Part shown: piece after piece, positions 25,667 through 35,497 of the stretch
Position numbering within the stretch: the stretch's first letter is position 1
Layout of the letters: each line of letters begins with the position of its first letter
Source: Streptomyces sp. NBC_00620
GTDB lineage: Bacteria > Actinomycetota > Actinomycetes > Streptomycetales > Streptomycetaceae
Length of the DNA: 64,000 nt
Assembly: GCF_026341825.1 (NCBI RefSeq)
Contig: NZ_JAPENY010000003.1
Coordinates: 1,178,001-1,242,000 of the forward strand
Reading direction: 5' to 3'
Made by a program: the position numbers and the translations under genes
The notes under the pieces: model-generated
What the model was told of the DNA's origin: nothing
Databases searched by the model: none
What the model saw: the letters and a program-made list of their open reading frames with translations, nothing else

Positions 25667-26839
25667 ATGAAGCTGGTGGTGCGGGTCAAGCTGCTGCCGA
25701 CGCCCGTACAGGCGGCGGCACTTGAGGCGACCCTGACCGCCTGCAACGAGGCTGCCAACTGGGCCTCGACCGTCGCGTTCGAGAAGAGCGCGTGGAAGAA
25801 CCTGGCACTGCGCCCCCACACGTATCAGGACGTCAAAGCCCGGTGGGGCCTGGGCGCGCAGGCCGCGCAGCACGTGATCAAGAAGGCCTGCGACGCCTAC
25901 ACCACTCTCAGGGCCAATCTGCGGGCTGGCCGCTACGGCCGGCCGGGATCCAAGCGCCACACCAGGGCCTCGGGCAAACCGGTCGCCTTCCGTCCCGGGG
26001 CGGCCCAGCCGTACGACGACCGGATGCTGTCCTGGCAGCACGAGACCCGCACCGTGTCGATCTGGACCACCACCGGCCGCCTCAAGGGGGTGGCTTTCAC
26101 CGGGGAGGCCGGGCAGCTGGAGGTCCTGGCCCGCTGCCGCAAGGGTGAATCCGACCTGATCCGCCAGGGCGGGAAGTGGTTCCTGATCGCCACCTGCGAG
26201 ATCGACGAGACGGACCTGAACACCCACCCCGTCGCCTTCCTGGGCGTGGACCTGGGCATCGTCAACATCGCCACCACCTCCGACGGGACCCGTCACTCCG
26301 GGCGCAGGATGAACCGCAAACGCGACAACGACCGTGCGCTGCGGACCAAGCTGCAGAAGAAGGGCACGAAGTCCGCGAAGCGGCGGGCGAAGAAGTACGC
26401 GGGCAAGGAAGCCCGCCGGAACAAGGACATCAACCACAAGATTTCGAAGCAGGTCGTGGCGGAGGCTCAACGCACCGGTCGCGGAATCGCCCTGGAGACA
26501 CTCACGGGCATTCGCGAACGGGCACGGCTGAGGAAGCCCCAACGCGCCACGCTCCACTCCTGGCCCTTCGCACAACTCGGCGCCTTCATCGCCTACAAGG
26601 CGAAGAGGGCCGGGGTGCCGGTGGTCTATGTCGACGCGGCGTACACCAGCCAGGAATGCTCGCAATGCCACCACATCGAACGCGGCAACCGGCCCAGCCA
26701 AGCCCGGTTCGCTTGCAGGTCCTGCGGATTCGTTGATCACGCAGACCACAACGCGTCCCACAACATCGCCCACCGCGGGTGGATGACGTGGGTCCGCGGG
26801 GCCCAGTCAACGGCCCCTGCCCTCACACTCACCGCGTGA
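25667..26839 (+). CDS. tnpB: TnpB RNA-guided endonuclease (IS200/IS605-type, no TnpA)
   Basis: 390-residue TnpB, the RNA-guided nuclease ancestral to Cas12. The RuvC residues are all in place: Asp195 in FLGVDLGIVN, Glu277 in GIALETLTGI and Asp360 in VDHADHNASHNIA. A zinc ribbon is formed by Cys331, Cys334, Cys350 and Cys353. The Lys/Arg-rich helical stretch at about 212-262 fits guide-RNA binding. ATG at 25667 (MKLVVRVKLLPTPVQ) matches the family start. No tnpA transposase gene is present, so this is a solo TnpB element that cannot move by itself. The end of the gene and the right-end hairpin should encode the guide (omega) RNA. Confidence 0.93.
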   Translation: MKLVVRVKLLPTPVQAAALEATLTACNEAANWASTVAFEKSAWKNLALRPHTYQDVKARWGLGAQAAQHVIKKACDAYTTLRANLRAGRYGRPGSKRHTRASGKPVAFRPGAAQPYDDRMLSWQHETRTVSIWTTTGRLKGVAFTGEAGQLEVLARCRKGESDLIRQGGKWFLIATCEIDETDLNTHPVAFLGVDLGIVNIATTSDGTRHSGRRMNRKRDNDRALRTKLQKKGTKSAKRRAKKYAGKEARRNKDINHKISKQVVAEAQRTGRGIALETLTGIRERARLRKPQRATLHSWPFAQLGAFIAYKAKRAGVPVVYVDAAYTSQECSQCHHIERGNRPSQARFACRSCGFVDHADHNASHNIAHRGWMTWVRGAQSTAPALTLTA

Positions 26840-26920
26840 GGACTGGACGCAGCCGTACCCATCACCACCAGTGATGGTCACGAGCAGCAAACCCGGGACT
26901 TCAGCCCCGGGTGGTTGACC
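26820..26920 (+). ncRNA. predicted omegaRNA 3' part / right end of the TnpB element
   Basis: By analogy with characterised TnpB systems, the guide RNA runs from the 3' part of tnpB through the right end into the flank. Visible here are the pairing segments CCATCACCA and GTGATGG (about 26859-26877) and the terminal hairpin at 26891-26912. The guide would begin just after about 26918-26920 and so match the 3' end of the AraC gene. Boundaries are inferred. Confidence 0.5.
26891..26912 (+). mobile_element. right-end hairpin of the TnpB element
   Basis: ACCCGGG pairs with CCCGGGT around the loop ACTTCAGC, followed by GGTTGAC. A G/C-rich hairpin with a loop containing CTTCAG is typical of the right end of such elements. 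The stop codon of the AraC gene, read on the other strand, lies inside this hairpin. Confidence 0.6.
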
Positions 26921-27836
26921 GCAGTTCGGCGCGGAACCCCGCCGGACTCATGTCCGTGTGCTGAGAGAAGAACTTGGAGAAGTTCGCGGAGTCGGGAAAG
27001 CCCACGGCGACGCCGATGCGGCCGATGGGGATGTCCGTGTGCGCGAGGAGGCGTTTGGCCTCCAGGATCACCCGCTTGTCGATGAAGCCCTTCGGGGTCT
27101 CGCCGGTGGCCGCGCGGACGGCCCGGACGAGGGTGCGGCGCGAGTAGCCGAGGGCGTCGGCGTACGCGCTGACACTGTGGTTGGTGGCGAAGCCCTTCTC
27201 GACCGCGTCCCGGAAGCGGGTGAAGGTGGTGTCGGTCTGTTCGCGGGCCGCCTCGGCGGAGCTGGCCGCGAGGTGGGCGAGGCGGAGCAGGAATGCGGTC
27301 AGGGAGTGCCGCAGCACCGAGGTGTGCAGGCTGAGCGGCAGCGTCGTGGTGTCGACGTACTCGCGTTCCAGCTGGGCGAGTGAGTGCTCCAGGGCGGCCA
27401 GCCGGGCCGCGTCGGGACGCAGCAGCGGGGGCTGGTCGTAGCGGTAGAGGCCGGTCGCCTCGACGGTGGCCCGCGGCAGGAAGCCGGGCTGCATGGTGAG
27501 GACCGTGCCGCGGTAGTCGTCCGTGTGGGAGAAGCGGTGCACCTGGCCGGGGCGGATCCACAGGATGTCGCCCGCGGAGACCTCGTACTCGGCGAAGTCG
27601 ACCATGTGCCGGACGGGTCCCGCGTTGAACAGCATCACGACGTGGAAGTCGATGCGGTGCACGCGCTCCAGCGGTGCGTCCGCGTGCCAGGTGCGGCCGG
27701 TCCCCATGGCGCCGACCTGCATACCGACGCCGGAGAGGCTCAGATCGACCGGAAACGGGAAGGTCCTGATCCCGTCGGTCCCCTCGCCGGTTCCCCGTTC
27801 GCCCCCGGCGCCGCCTTGGGTGCTTCTGTCTGCCAT
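26901..27836 (-). CDS. AraC family transcriptional regulator
   Basis: 311 residues. The N-terminal half is a cupin-like sensor (YEVSAGDILWIRPGQVHRFSH), the C-terminal half a double AraC helix-turn-helix (about 205-300) with SVSAYADALGYSRRTLVRAVRAATGETPKGFIDKR-type first motif and GRIGVAVGFPDSANFSKFFSQHTDMSPAGFR as the second. ATG at 27836 (MADRSTQGG) is preferred to an earlier in-frame start. The last codons and the stop (26901-26903) lie in the right end of the TnpB element, so the final few residues may come from the insertion. Divergent from tkt; regulation of the pentose-phosphate operon is possible but unproven. Confidence 0.88.
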   Translation of the reverse strand: MADRSTQGGAGGERGTGEGTDGIRTFPFPVDLSLSGVGMQVGAMGTGRTWHADAPLERVHRIDFHVVMLFNAGPVRHMVDFAEYEVSAGDILWIRPGQVHRFSHTDDYRGTVLTMQPGFLPRATVEATGLYRYDQPPLLRPDAARLAALEHSLAQLEREYVDTTTLPLSLHTSVLRHSLTAFLLRLAHLAASSAEAAREQTDTTFTRFRDAVEKGFATNHSVSAYADALGYSRRTLVRAVRAATGETPKGFIDKRVILEAKRLLAHTDIPIGRIGVAVGFPDSANFSKFFSQHTDMSPAGFRAELRSTTRG

Positions 27837-27982
27837 GTCCGTCTCTCGCCGGTTCAGTCCCACGCTGCGTGTCCCACTTTCACCGAAGGCTGACACACGG
27901 GCACCTTCCCCGGCAAAAGTCAGACTTTTAGATTTGAACGCATCAGAGCAGTTACCCCGCTCCTATCGAGGACTTCTTGAAG

Positions 27983-30082
27983 ATGAGCACGCAGCAGAGC
28001 ACGCAGACACCTGCCCGCTTCTCCGACGGATTCGAGTGGACCGAGCTGGACCGGCGTGCCGTCGACACCGCCCGTCTGCTGGCGGCCGACGCCGTACAGA
28101 AGGTCGGAAACGGCCACCCGGGCACCGCGATGGCCCTGGCCCCCGCCTCGTACACCCTCTTCCAGAAGGTGATGCGGCACGACCCCGCCGACCCTGAGTG
28201 GACCGGCCGCGACCGCTTCGTCCTCTCCCCCGGCCACACCTCGCTGACCCTCTACACCCAGCTCTTCCTTTCAGGTTATGAACTCGAACTCGATGACCTG
28301 AAGGCGTTCCGCACGCATGGTTCCAAGACGCCGGGCCACCCGGAGTACGGCCACACGGCGGGCGTCGAGACGACGACGGGGCCGCTCGGCCAGGGTGCCG
28401 CCAACGCCGTGGGCATGGCGATGGCCGCCCGCTACGAGCGCGGCCTCTTCGACCCCGAGGCCCCGGAGGGCGAGTCCCCCTTCGACCACACCATCTGGGC
28501 GATCGTCTCGGACGGCGACCTCGAGGAGGGCATCTCCGCCGAGGCCTCCTCCCTGGCCGGCCACCAGAAGCTCGGCAACCTCGTCTTCGTCTACGACGAC
28601 AACCACATCTCCATCGAGGGCGACACGGCGACGGCGTTCTCCGAGGACGTCCTGAAGCGGTACGAGGCGTACGGCTGGCACGTGCAGCGGATCGCGCCCT
28701 CGGCCGACGGCGACATCGACGTGCACGCGCTGCACTCGGCGCTCAGGACGGCGCAGGCCGAGACCGGGCGCCCCTCCATCATCGCGATGCGCACGATCAT
28801 CGCCTGGCCCGCGCCGACCGCGCAGAACACCGAGGCCTCGCACGGCTCGGCACTCGGCGCCGACGAGATCGCGGCCACCAAGCGCGTCCTCGGCTTCGAC
28901 CCGGAGAAGACCTTCGAGGTCTCGGACGAGGTGCTCGCCCACGCCCGCGCGGCCCTCGACCGCGGCGCCGAGGCACACGCCGCCTGGGACAAGCAGCTCG
29001 CCGAGTGGCGCACCGCGCAGCCCGAGCGCGCCAAGCTCTTCGACCGTGTCGTGGCCGGTCAGCTGCCCGAGGGCTGGGAGTCCGCGCTGCCGGTCTTCGA
29101 GGAAGGCACCTCGGTGGCCACCCGCGCCGCCTCCGGCAAGGTCCTCCAGGCGCTCGGCGGCGTACTCCCCGAGCTCTGGGGCGGCTCCGCCGACCTGGCC
29201 GGATCGAACAACACCACCATCGACAAGACCAGCTCCTTCCTCCCCAAGGGCAACCCGCTGCCGGAGGCCGACCCGTACGGCCGCACCGTCCACTTCGGCA
29301 TCCGCGAGCACTCGATGGCCGCCGAGATGAACGGCATCGCGCTGCACGGCAACACCCGTATCTACGGCGGCACGTTCCTGGTCTTCTCGGACTACATGCG
29401 CAACGCCGTGCGCCTCTCCGCGCTCATGCAGCTTCCGGTGACGTACGTCTGGACGCACGACTCCATCGGCCTCGGCGAGGACGGCCCCACCCACCAGCCG
29501 GTCGAACACCTCGCCTCGCTGCGCGCCATCCCCGGCCTGAACATCGTCCGCCCGGCCGACGCGAACGAGACGGCCATCGCCTGGGCCGAGATCCTCAAGC
29601 GGCACGCCACGAACCCGGCCCCGCACGGCCTGGCTCTGACCCGGCAGGGCGTACCGACCTACCCCGTGAACTCCGATGCGGCGCGCGGCGGTTACGTCCT
29701 TGCGGACTCCTCCACCGGCACGCCCGACGTCGTCCTCATCGCCACCGGCTCCGAGGTGCAGCTCGCCGTCGCCGCGCGCGAGCGGCTGGAGGCCGAGGGG
29801 GTCGGCACGCGGGTCGTGTCCATGCCGTCCGTGGAGTGGTTCGAGGAGCAGTCCGCCGAGTACCGCGCGTCCGTGCTGCCGCCGTCCGTGAAGGCCCGCG
29901 TGGCGGTCGAGGCGGGCATCGGCCTGACCTGGTACCGGTACGTCGGTGACGCCGGACGCATCGTTTCGCTGGAGCACTTCGGCGCCTCCGCCGACGCCAA
30001 GACCCTGTTCGCCGAGTTCGGCTTCACGGCCGAGAACGTCGCCGCCGCCGCGCGGGAATCCCTCGCCGCCCTCCGCGGTTAA
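27983..30082 (+). CDS. tkt: transketolase
   Basis: 699-residue transketolase, thiamine-diphosphate enzyme that moves two-carbon units between sugar phosphates. KVGNGHPGTAMALAP, TGPLGQGAANAVGMA and the cofactor motif SDGDLEEGISAEA are intact; RTHGSKTPGHPEYGHTAGVE and the C-terminal FGxSA-like FGASADAKTLF follow. ATG at 27983 is used although a TTG two codons earlier lies closer to GAGGA. First gene of the tkt-tal-zwf-opcA-pgi-gnd operon. Confidence 0.95.
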   Translation: MSTQQSTQTPARFSDGFEWTELDRRAVDTARLLAADAVQKVGNGHPGTAMALAPASYTLFQKVMRHDPADPEWTGRDRFVLSPGHTSLTLYTQLFLSGYELELDDLKAFRTHGSKTPGHPEYGHTAGVETTTGPLGQGAANAVGMAMAARYERGLFDPEAPEGESPFDHTIWAIVSDGDLEEGISAEASSLAGHQKLGNLVFVYDDNHISIEGDTATAFSEDVLKRYEAYGWHVQRIAPSADGDIDVHALHSALRTAQAETGRPSIIAMRTIIAWPAPTAQNTEASHGSALGADEIAATKRVLGFDPEKTFEVSDEVLAHARAALDRGAEAHAAWDKQLAEWRTAQPERAKLFDRVVAGQLPEGWESALPVFEEGTSVATRAASGKVLQALGGVLPELWGGSADLAGSNNTTIDKTSSFLPKGNPLPEADPYGRTVHFGIREHSMAAEMNGIALHGNTRIYGGTFLVFSDYMRNAVRLSALMQLPVTYVWTHDSIGLGEDGPTHQPVEHLASLRAIPGLNIVRPADANETAIAWAEILKRHATNPAPHGLALTRQGVPTYPVNSDAARGGYVLADSSTGTPDVVLIATGSEVQLAVAARERLEAEGVGTRVVSMPSVEWFEEQSAEYRASVLPPSVKARVAVEAGIGLTWYRYVGDAGRIVSLEHFGASADAKTLFAEFGFTAENVAAAARESLAALRG

Positions 30083-30101
30083 TCCGATCGCACAAAGGAA
30101 G

Positions 30102-31247
30102 ATGATCACCGTGACCGAAGCAACCGCACCCGCGGCAAACCTGAAGCGCCTCTCCGACGAAGGCGTCTCCATCTGGCTGGACGACCTCTCGCGCAAGCGG
30201 ATCGCGTCCGGCAACCTCGCCGAACTCATCGAGACCAAGCACGTGGTGGGCGTCACCACCAACCCCTCCATCTTCCAGGCCGCGATCGGCTCCGGAGAGG
30301 GTTACGAGGAGCAGCTGGCCGACCTCGCCACGCGCGGGGTGACGGTCGACGAGGCCGTCCGCATGATGACGACCGCCGACGTCCGCGCCGCCGCCGACAT
30401 ACTGCGCCCGGTGTACGAAGCGACCGGCGGCCGCGACGGCCGGGTCTCCATCGAGGTCGACCCCCGTCTGGCCCACCGGACCGCCGCGACGATCGCCGAG
30501 GCCAAGCAGCTCGCCTGGCTGGTCGACCGCCCGAACGTGATGATCAAGATCCCGGCGACGGAGGCCGGCCTCCCGGCGATCACCGAGGTCATCGGCAGGG
30601 GCATCAGCGTCAACGTCACGCTGATCTTCTCGCTCGAGCGCTACCGCGAGGTCATGGACGCCTACCTGGCGGGCCTGGAGAAGGCGCAGGCCGCGGGCAT
30701 CGACCTCGCGACCATCCACTCCGTCGCCTCCTTCTTCGTCTCCCGCGTCGACAGCGAGATCGACAAGCGCCTCACGAAGGCCGGCACCGACGAGGCTCTC
30801 GCCCTCAAGGGAAAGGCGGCGCTCGCCAACGCCCGGCTCGCCTACGAGGCGTACGAAGAGGTCTTCGGCTCCGCCCGCTGGACCGCGCTCGCCCCGTCCG
30901 GCGCCCACAAGCAGCGCCCCCTGTGGGCCTCGACGGGCGTCAAGGACCCCGCGTACAAGGACACCCTGTACGTCGACGAGCTGGTCGCGCCCGGCACCGT
31001 CAACACCATGCCGGAAGGGACCCTCAACGCCACCGCCGACCACGGCGACATCCACGGCGATGCGGTGACCGGCGGCTACGACCGGGCCCGCGCCGATCTG
31101 GCGGCCGTCGAGCGGCTCGGTGTCTCGTACGAGGAGGTCGTCAAGCAGCTGGAGGACGAGGGCGTCTCGAAGTTCGAGGCCGCCTGGGAAGATCTTCTCG
31201 ACGCGGTGGCGACTTCGCTGCGCGGCAAGGGAGCTGAGGGGGAATGA
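30102..31247 (+). CDS. tal: transaldolase
   Basis: 381-residue transaldolase of the longer actinobacterial type. The conserved N-terminus IWLDDLSRKRI and VVGVTTNPSIFQAAI, and the Schiff-base Lys in NVMIKIPATEAGLPAI, are visible. ATG at 30102 abuts AAAGGAAG; a GTG three codons on (30111) would be better spaced from it and is a realistic alternative. It ends in an ATGA overlap with zwf. Confidence 0.95.
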   Translation: MITVTEATAPAANLKRLSDEGVSIWLDDLSRKRIASGNLAELIETKHVVGVTTNPSIFQAAIGSGEGYEEQLADLATRGVTVDEAVRMMTTADVRAAADILRPVYEATGGRDGRVSIEVDPRLAHRTAATIAEAKQLAWLVDRPNVMIKIPATEAGLPAITEVIGRGISVNVTLIFSLERYREVMDAYLAGLEKAQAAGIDLATIHSVASFFVSRVDSEIDKRLTKAGTDEALALKGKAALANARLAYEAYEEVFGSARWTALAPSGAHKQRPLWASTGVKDPAYKDTLYVDELVAPGTVNTMPEGTLNATADHGDIHGDAVTGGYDRARADLAAVERLGVSYEEVVKQLEDEGVSKFEAAWEDLLDAVATSLRGKGAEGE

Positions 31248-32917
31248 GCAGGCGTGAGGCGCTTCCCGGTAGTACCCCGCAGGTTGCGGCCACCGCGACG
31301 GCGGGATCTGGTGACACGGCCCTGGAACCGGCCGCAGTAACGACGGATTCGGCTGATGTCAGTGGCGACGTGAGTGCCGCGCTCGGTGTCGACCTCGACT
31401 GGTCCAACCCGCTGCGCGACCCCCGGGACCGCCGTCTCCCCCGTATCGCGGGCCCCTCCGGCCTCGTCATCTTCGGGGTCACCGGCGACCTGTCGCGCAA
31501 GAAGCTGATGCCGGCCGTCTACGACCTCGCCAACCGCGGTCTGCTGCCGCCGGGCTTCTCGCTCCTCGGCTTCGCCCGCCGCGAGTGGGAGGACCAGGAC
31601 TTCGCGCAGGTGGTGCACGACTCGGTGCGCGAGCACGCCCGTACGGAGTTCCGCGAGGAGGTCTGGCAGCAGCTCGCCGAGGGCATGCGGTTCATCCCCG
31701 GCGACTTCGACGACGACACGGCGTTCAAGCAACTGCGTTCCGCTGTCGACGAGTTGGACTCCTCGCGCGGCACCAGCGGCAACTACGCCTTCTATCTCTC
31801 CGTACCGCCGAAGTTCTTCCCGAAGGTCGTCAAGCAGCTCAAGAAGCACGGGCTCGCCGACGCGCCGGAGGGTTCCTGGCGGCGCGCGGTCATCGAGAAG
31901 CCGTTCGGGCGCGACCTTGCCAGCGCGCGTGAGCTGAACAAGATCGTGCACGAGGTGTTCGACCCGGAGCAGGTGTTCCGCATCGACCACTACCTCGGCA
32001 AGGAGACCGTCCAGAACATCCTGGCGCTGCGCTTCGCCAACCAGATGTACGAGCCCATCTGGAACCGGTCCTACGTCGACCACGTACAGATCACGATGGC
32101 CGAGGACATCGGCATCGGCGGCCGTGCGGGGTACTACGACGGCATCGGCTCCGCCCGCGACGTGATCCAGAACCACCTCCTCCAGCTGATGGCGCTCACC
32201 GCCATGGAGGAGCCGGCCGCCTTCGACGCCGAGTCGCTGCTCACCGAGAAGCTCAAGGTGTTCAAGGCCGTGAAGCTGCCGGACGAGCTGGGCGAGCACA
32301 CGGTGCGCGGGCAGTACGCGGCGAGCTGGCAGGGCGGCGAGCGGGTGCGCGGCTATCTCCAGGAGGACGGTATCGACCCCAAGTCGACGACCGACACCTT
32401 CGCGGCCGTGAAGCTGGAGGTCGACAACCGGCGCTGGGCGGGTGTCCCCTTCTACCTCAGGACCGGAAAGCGCCTCGGCCGGCGGGTCACGGAGATCGCG
32501 GTGGTCTTCCAGCGCGCCCCCCACTCCCCCTTCGACTCGACCGCCACGGAAGAGCTCGGCGCGAACGCGATCGTCATCCGCGTCCAGCCCGACGAGGGCA
32601 TGACCGTGCGCTTCGGATCGAAGGTGCCGGGTACGTCGATGGAGATCCGGGACGTCACGATGGACTTCGCTTACGGCGAGTCGTTCACGGAGTCCAGCCC
32701 GGAGGCGTACGAACGGCTGATCCTGGATGTCCTGCTCGGCGACGCCAATCTCTTTCCCCGTCACCAGGAGGTGGAAGAGTCCTGGAAGATCCTCGACCCG
32801 ATCGAGGGTTACTGGGAGAAGCACGGCAAGCCCGCGCAGTACCCCTCGGGCAGCTGGGGCCCGAAGGAAGCCGACGAGATGCTCGCACGAGACGGACGGA
32901 GCTGGCGCAGGCCATGA
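31244..32917 (+). CDS. zwf: glucose-6-phosphate 1-dehydrogenase
   Basis: 557 residues, oxidising glucose-6-phosphate to 6-phosphogluconolactone with NADP. VIFGVTGDLSRKKLMPA is the cofactor loop and RIDHYLGKETVQN holds the catalytic His. It is about 45 residues longer than usual because of a Thr/Ala-rich N-terminal stretch before DLDWSNPLRDPRDRRLPRIAGP; either this is a real extension or translation starts at a downstream GTG near 31370. The ATGA overlap with tal supports the long form. Confidence 0.95.
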   Translation: MSRREALPGSTPQVAATATAGSGDTALEPAAVTTDSADVSGDVSAALGVDLDWSNPLRDPRDRRLPRIAGPSGLVIFGVTGDLSRKKLMPAVYDLANRGLLPPGFSLLGFARREWEDQDFAQVVHDSVREHARTEFREEVWQQLAEGMRFIPGDFDDDTAFKQLRSAVDELDSSRGTSGNYAFYLSVPPKFFPKVVKQLKKHGLADAPEGSWRRAVIEKPFGRDLASARELNKIVHEVFDPEQVFRIDHYLGKETVQNILALRFANQMYEPIWNRSYVDHVQITMAEDIGIGGRAGYYDGIGSARDVIQNHLLQLMALTAMEEPAAFDAESLLTEKLKVFKAVKLPDELGEHTVRGQYAASWQGGERVRGYLQEDGIDPKSTTDTFAAVKLEVDNRRWAGVPFYLRTGKRLGRRVTEIAVVFQRAPHSPFDSTATEELGANAIVIRVQPDEGMTVRFGSKVPGTSMEIRDVTMDFAYGESFTESSPEAYERLILDVLLGDANLFPRHQEVEESWKILDPIEGYWEKHGKPAQYPSGSWGPKEADEMLARDGRSWRRP

Positions 32918-33849
32918 AGATCGACCTCACCGACACCACGGCAAGCAAGATCAACAAGGCGCTCGTGAAGGGCCGCCGCGAAATCGGCACACCTGCCGTG
33001 GGCATGGTCCTCACGATGGTCATCGTGACCGACGAGGAGAACGCCTACGACTCCATCAAGGCGGCCGAGGAGGCCTCGCGCGAGCACCCCTCACGCACCC
33101 TGGTCGTCATCAGGCGGGTCGCGCGCACCCCGCGCGACCGCACGAACTCCCGCCTGGACGCGGAGGTGCGGGTCGGTTCGGACGCGGGCACCGGTGAGAC
33201 GGTCGTCCTGCGGACCTACGGCGACGTGTCCGACCACGCCGACTCGGTGGTCCTGCCGCTGCTGCTGCCCGACGCGCCGGTCGTCGTGTGGTGGCCGGTG
33301 GACGCGCCCGAGATCCCGGTCAAGGATCCGCTGGGTGCCCTGGCGCAGCGCCGGATCACCGACATGTACGCCGTCGAGAACCCGCTGCGGGCGCTGGCGG
33401 CCCGCGCCGCGGCGTACGCGCCCGGTGACACCGATCTGGCGTGGACCCGGCTGACGCCGTGGCGTTCGATGCTGGCCGCCGCGCTCGACCAGGCCCGTAC
33501 GAAGGTGACCTCGGCGGCCGTCGAGAGCGAGGCCGAGAACCCGAGTGCCGAGCTGCTGGCCCGCTGGCTGGAGGCCCGCCTCAAGGTTCCGGTCGAGCGG
33601 GTCGTCACCGCCGGTCCGGTGGTGACCGCCGTACGGCTGGGCACGAAGAGCGGCGAGATCGTGATCGACCGCCCCGAGGGCCCGCTGGCCACGCTGTCCC
33701 TGCCCGGACAGCCCTCCCGCACCCTCGCGCTGAAGGTGCGCTCCACCTCCGAGCTGATCGCCGAGGAGCTGCGCCGTCTCGACGCGGACGAGATGTACGC
33801 CGTCGCCCTGCAGGGCGAGGGCACCAAGGAGAACCCCAGTCATGTCTGA
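32914..33849 (+). CDS. opcA: glucose-6-phosphate dehydrogenase assembly protein OpcA
   Basis: 311-residue OpcA, a partner needed for G6PDH assembly or activation in cyanobacteria and actinobacteria. The N-terminus MKIDLTDTTASKINKALV and the PVVVWWPVDAP segment are characteristic. It overlaps zwf by 4 bp (ATGA) and pgi by 8 bp, so the three proteins are made in step. Confidence 0.93.
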   Translation: MKIDLTDTTASKINKALVKGRREIGTPAVGMVLTMVIVTDEENAYDSIKAAEEASREHPSRTLVVIRRVARTPRDRTNSRLDAEVRVGSDAGTGETVVLRTYGDVSDHADSVVLPLLLPDAPVVVWWPVDAPEIPVKDPLGALAQRRITDMYAVENPLRALAARAAAYAPGDTDLAWTRLTPWRSMLAAALDQARTKVTSAAVESEAENPSAELLARWLEARLKVPVERVVTAGPVVTAVRLGTKSGEIVIDRPEGPLATLSLPGQPSRTLALKVRSTSELIAEELRRLDADEMYAVALQGEGTKENPSHV

Positions 33850-35491
33850 CTCCCCCAAGCTCACACGGCGCCCCGAGTGGGTGGCCCTGGAGGACCACCG
33901 CGCCGGTGCGCTCCTGCACCCGCAGCTGCGCGAGCTGTTCGCCGCCGACCCCGCTCGTGCGGAGCGTTACGTCGTACGGGTCGGCGACCTGCGCATCGAC
34001 TACTCCAAGCACCTGATCACGGACGAGACCCTCGCCCTGCTCCAGGAACTGGCCACCGCCACCGATGTGTTCGGGCTGCGGGACGCCATGTTCCGCGGCG
34101 AGAAGATCAACACGACCGAGGGCCGCGCGGTGCTGCACACCGCGCTGCGCGCCCCGCGCGACGCGGTCGTCGAGGTCGACGGCGAGAACGTCGTCCCGGC
34201 CGTGCACACCGTGCTCGACGAGATGGCCGGCTTCGCTCTCAGAGTCCGCTCGGGTGAGTGGACCGGGCACACCGGCAAGCGCATCCGCAATGTCGTCAAC
34301 ATCGGCATCGGCGGCTCGGACCTCGGCCCGGCCATGGCGTACGAGGCTCTGCGGGCCTTCACGGACCGGGAGTTGACGGTCCGTTTCGTGTCGAACGTGG
34401 ACGGCGCCGACCTGCACGAGGCCGTGCGGGACCTCGACCCGGCCGAGACGCTGTTCATCATCGCCTCGAAGACGTTCACCACCATCGAAACGATCACCAA
34501 CGCGACCTCCGCACGGTCCTGGCTGCTCGACGGACTGGACGGCGACGAGAAGGCGGTGGCGAAGCACTTCGTGGCGCTGTCGACCAACGCGGGGAAGGTC
34601 GCCGACTTCGGCATCGACACGGCGAACATGTTCGGGTTCTGGGACTGGGTCGGCGGGCGGTACTCGTTCGACTCGGCGATCGGTCTGTCCCTGATGATCG
34701 CTATCGGGCCCGACCGGTTCCGGGAGCTGCTCGACGGGTTCCGAATCGTCGACGAGCATTTCAAGAGCGCCCCCGCTGAAGCCAACGCGCCTTTGCTGCT
34801 CGGCCTGTTGGGCGTCTGGTACGGCAACTTCTTCGACGCCCAGTCGCACGCCGTACTGCCGTACTCGCACTACCTGTCCAAGTTCACCGCGTACCTGCAG
34901 CAGCTGGACATGGAGTCCAACGGCAAGTCCGTGGACCGGGACGGCCACCTGGTGGAGTGGCAGACCGGTCCGGTGGTGTGGGGCACGCCCGGCACCAACG
35001 GACAGCACGCTTACTACCAACTCATCCACCAGGGCACGAAGTTGATCCCGGCCGATCTGATCGGCTTCGCCAACCCGGTCGACGAGCTGAGCGACGAACT
35101 CAAGGCCCAGCACGACCTGTTGATGGCCAACCTGTTCGCGCAGGGCCAGGCCCTCGCCTTCGGCAAGACCAGTGACGAGGTACGTGCCGAGGGGGTGTCC
35201 GAGGAGCAGGTGCCGCACCGCACCTTCCGCGGCAACCACCCCACCACGACCGTCCTGGCAGCCGAGTTGACCCCCTCGGTCCTCGGCCAGCTCATCGCCC
35301 TCTATGAGCACAAGGTCTTCGTACAGGGCGCCATCTGGAACATCGACTCCTTCGACCAGTGGGGTGTCGAGCTGGGCAAGGTCCTCGCCAAGCGTGTGGA
35401 ACCCGCCCTCACCGAAGGCGCCGACGTGCCCGGCCTCGATCCCTCCACCGCCGCCCTCGTGGCCGCTTACCGCACTCTCCGGAAGAAGTGA
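33842..35491 (+). CDS. pgi: glucose-6-phosphate isomerase
   Basis: 549-residue phosphoglucose isomerase. NIGIGGSDLGPAMAYEAL (substrate phosphate loop), the glutamate-containing MESNGKSVDRDG region and the C-terminal SFDQWGVELGKVLA signature are intact. It links the pentose-phosphate products back to glucose-6-phosphate, allowing a cyclic pathway. Starts within the end of opcA. Confidence 0.95.
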   Translation: MSDSPKLTRRPEWVALEDHRAGALLHPQLRELFAADPARAERYVVRVGDLRIDYSKHLITDETLALLQELATATDVFGLRDAMFRGEKINTTEGRAVLHTALRAPRDAVVEVDGENVVPAVHTVLDEMAGFALRVRSGEWTGHTGKRIRNVVNIGIGGSDLGPAMAYEALRAFTDRELTVRFVSNVDGADLHEAVRDLDPAETLFIIASKTFTTIETITNATSARSWLLDGLDGDEKAVAKHFVALSTNAGKVADFGIDTANMFGFWDWVGGRYSFDSAIGLSLMIAIGPDRFRELLDGFRIVDEHFKSAPAEANAPLLLGLLGVWYGNFFDAQSHAVLPYSHYLSKFTAYLQQLDMESNGKSVDRDGHLVEWQTGPVVWGTPGTNGQHAYYQLIHQGTKLIPADLIGFANPVDELSDELKAQHDLLMANLFAQGQALAFGKTSDEVRAEGVSEEQVPHRTFRGNHPTTTVLAAELTPSVLGQLIALYEHKVFVQGAIWNIDSFDQWGVELGKVLAKRVEPALTEGADVPGLDPSTAALVAAYRTLRKK

Positions 35492-35497
35492 ACTGAC

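Noticed and set aside
25401..25667. A tnpA transposase partner for tnpB
   Set aside because: No reading frame with the HUH/Tyr motifs of TnpA or a serine recombinase is present on either side.
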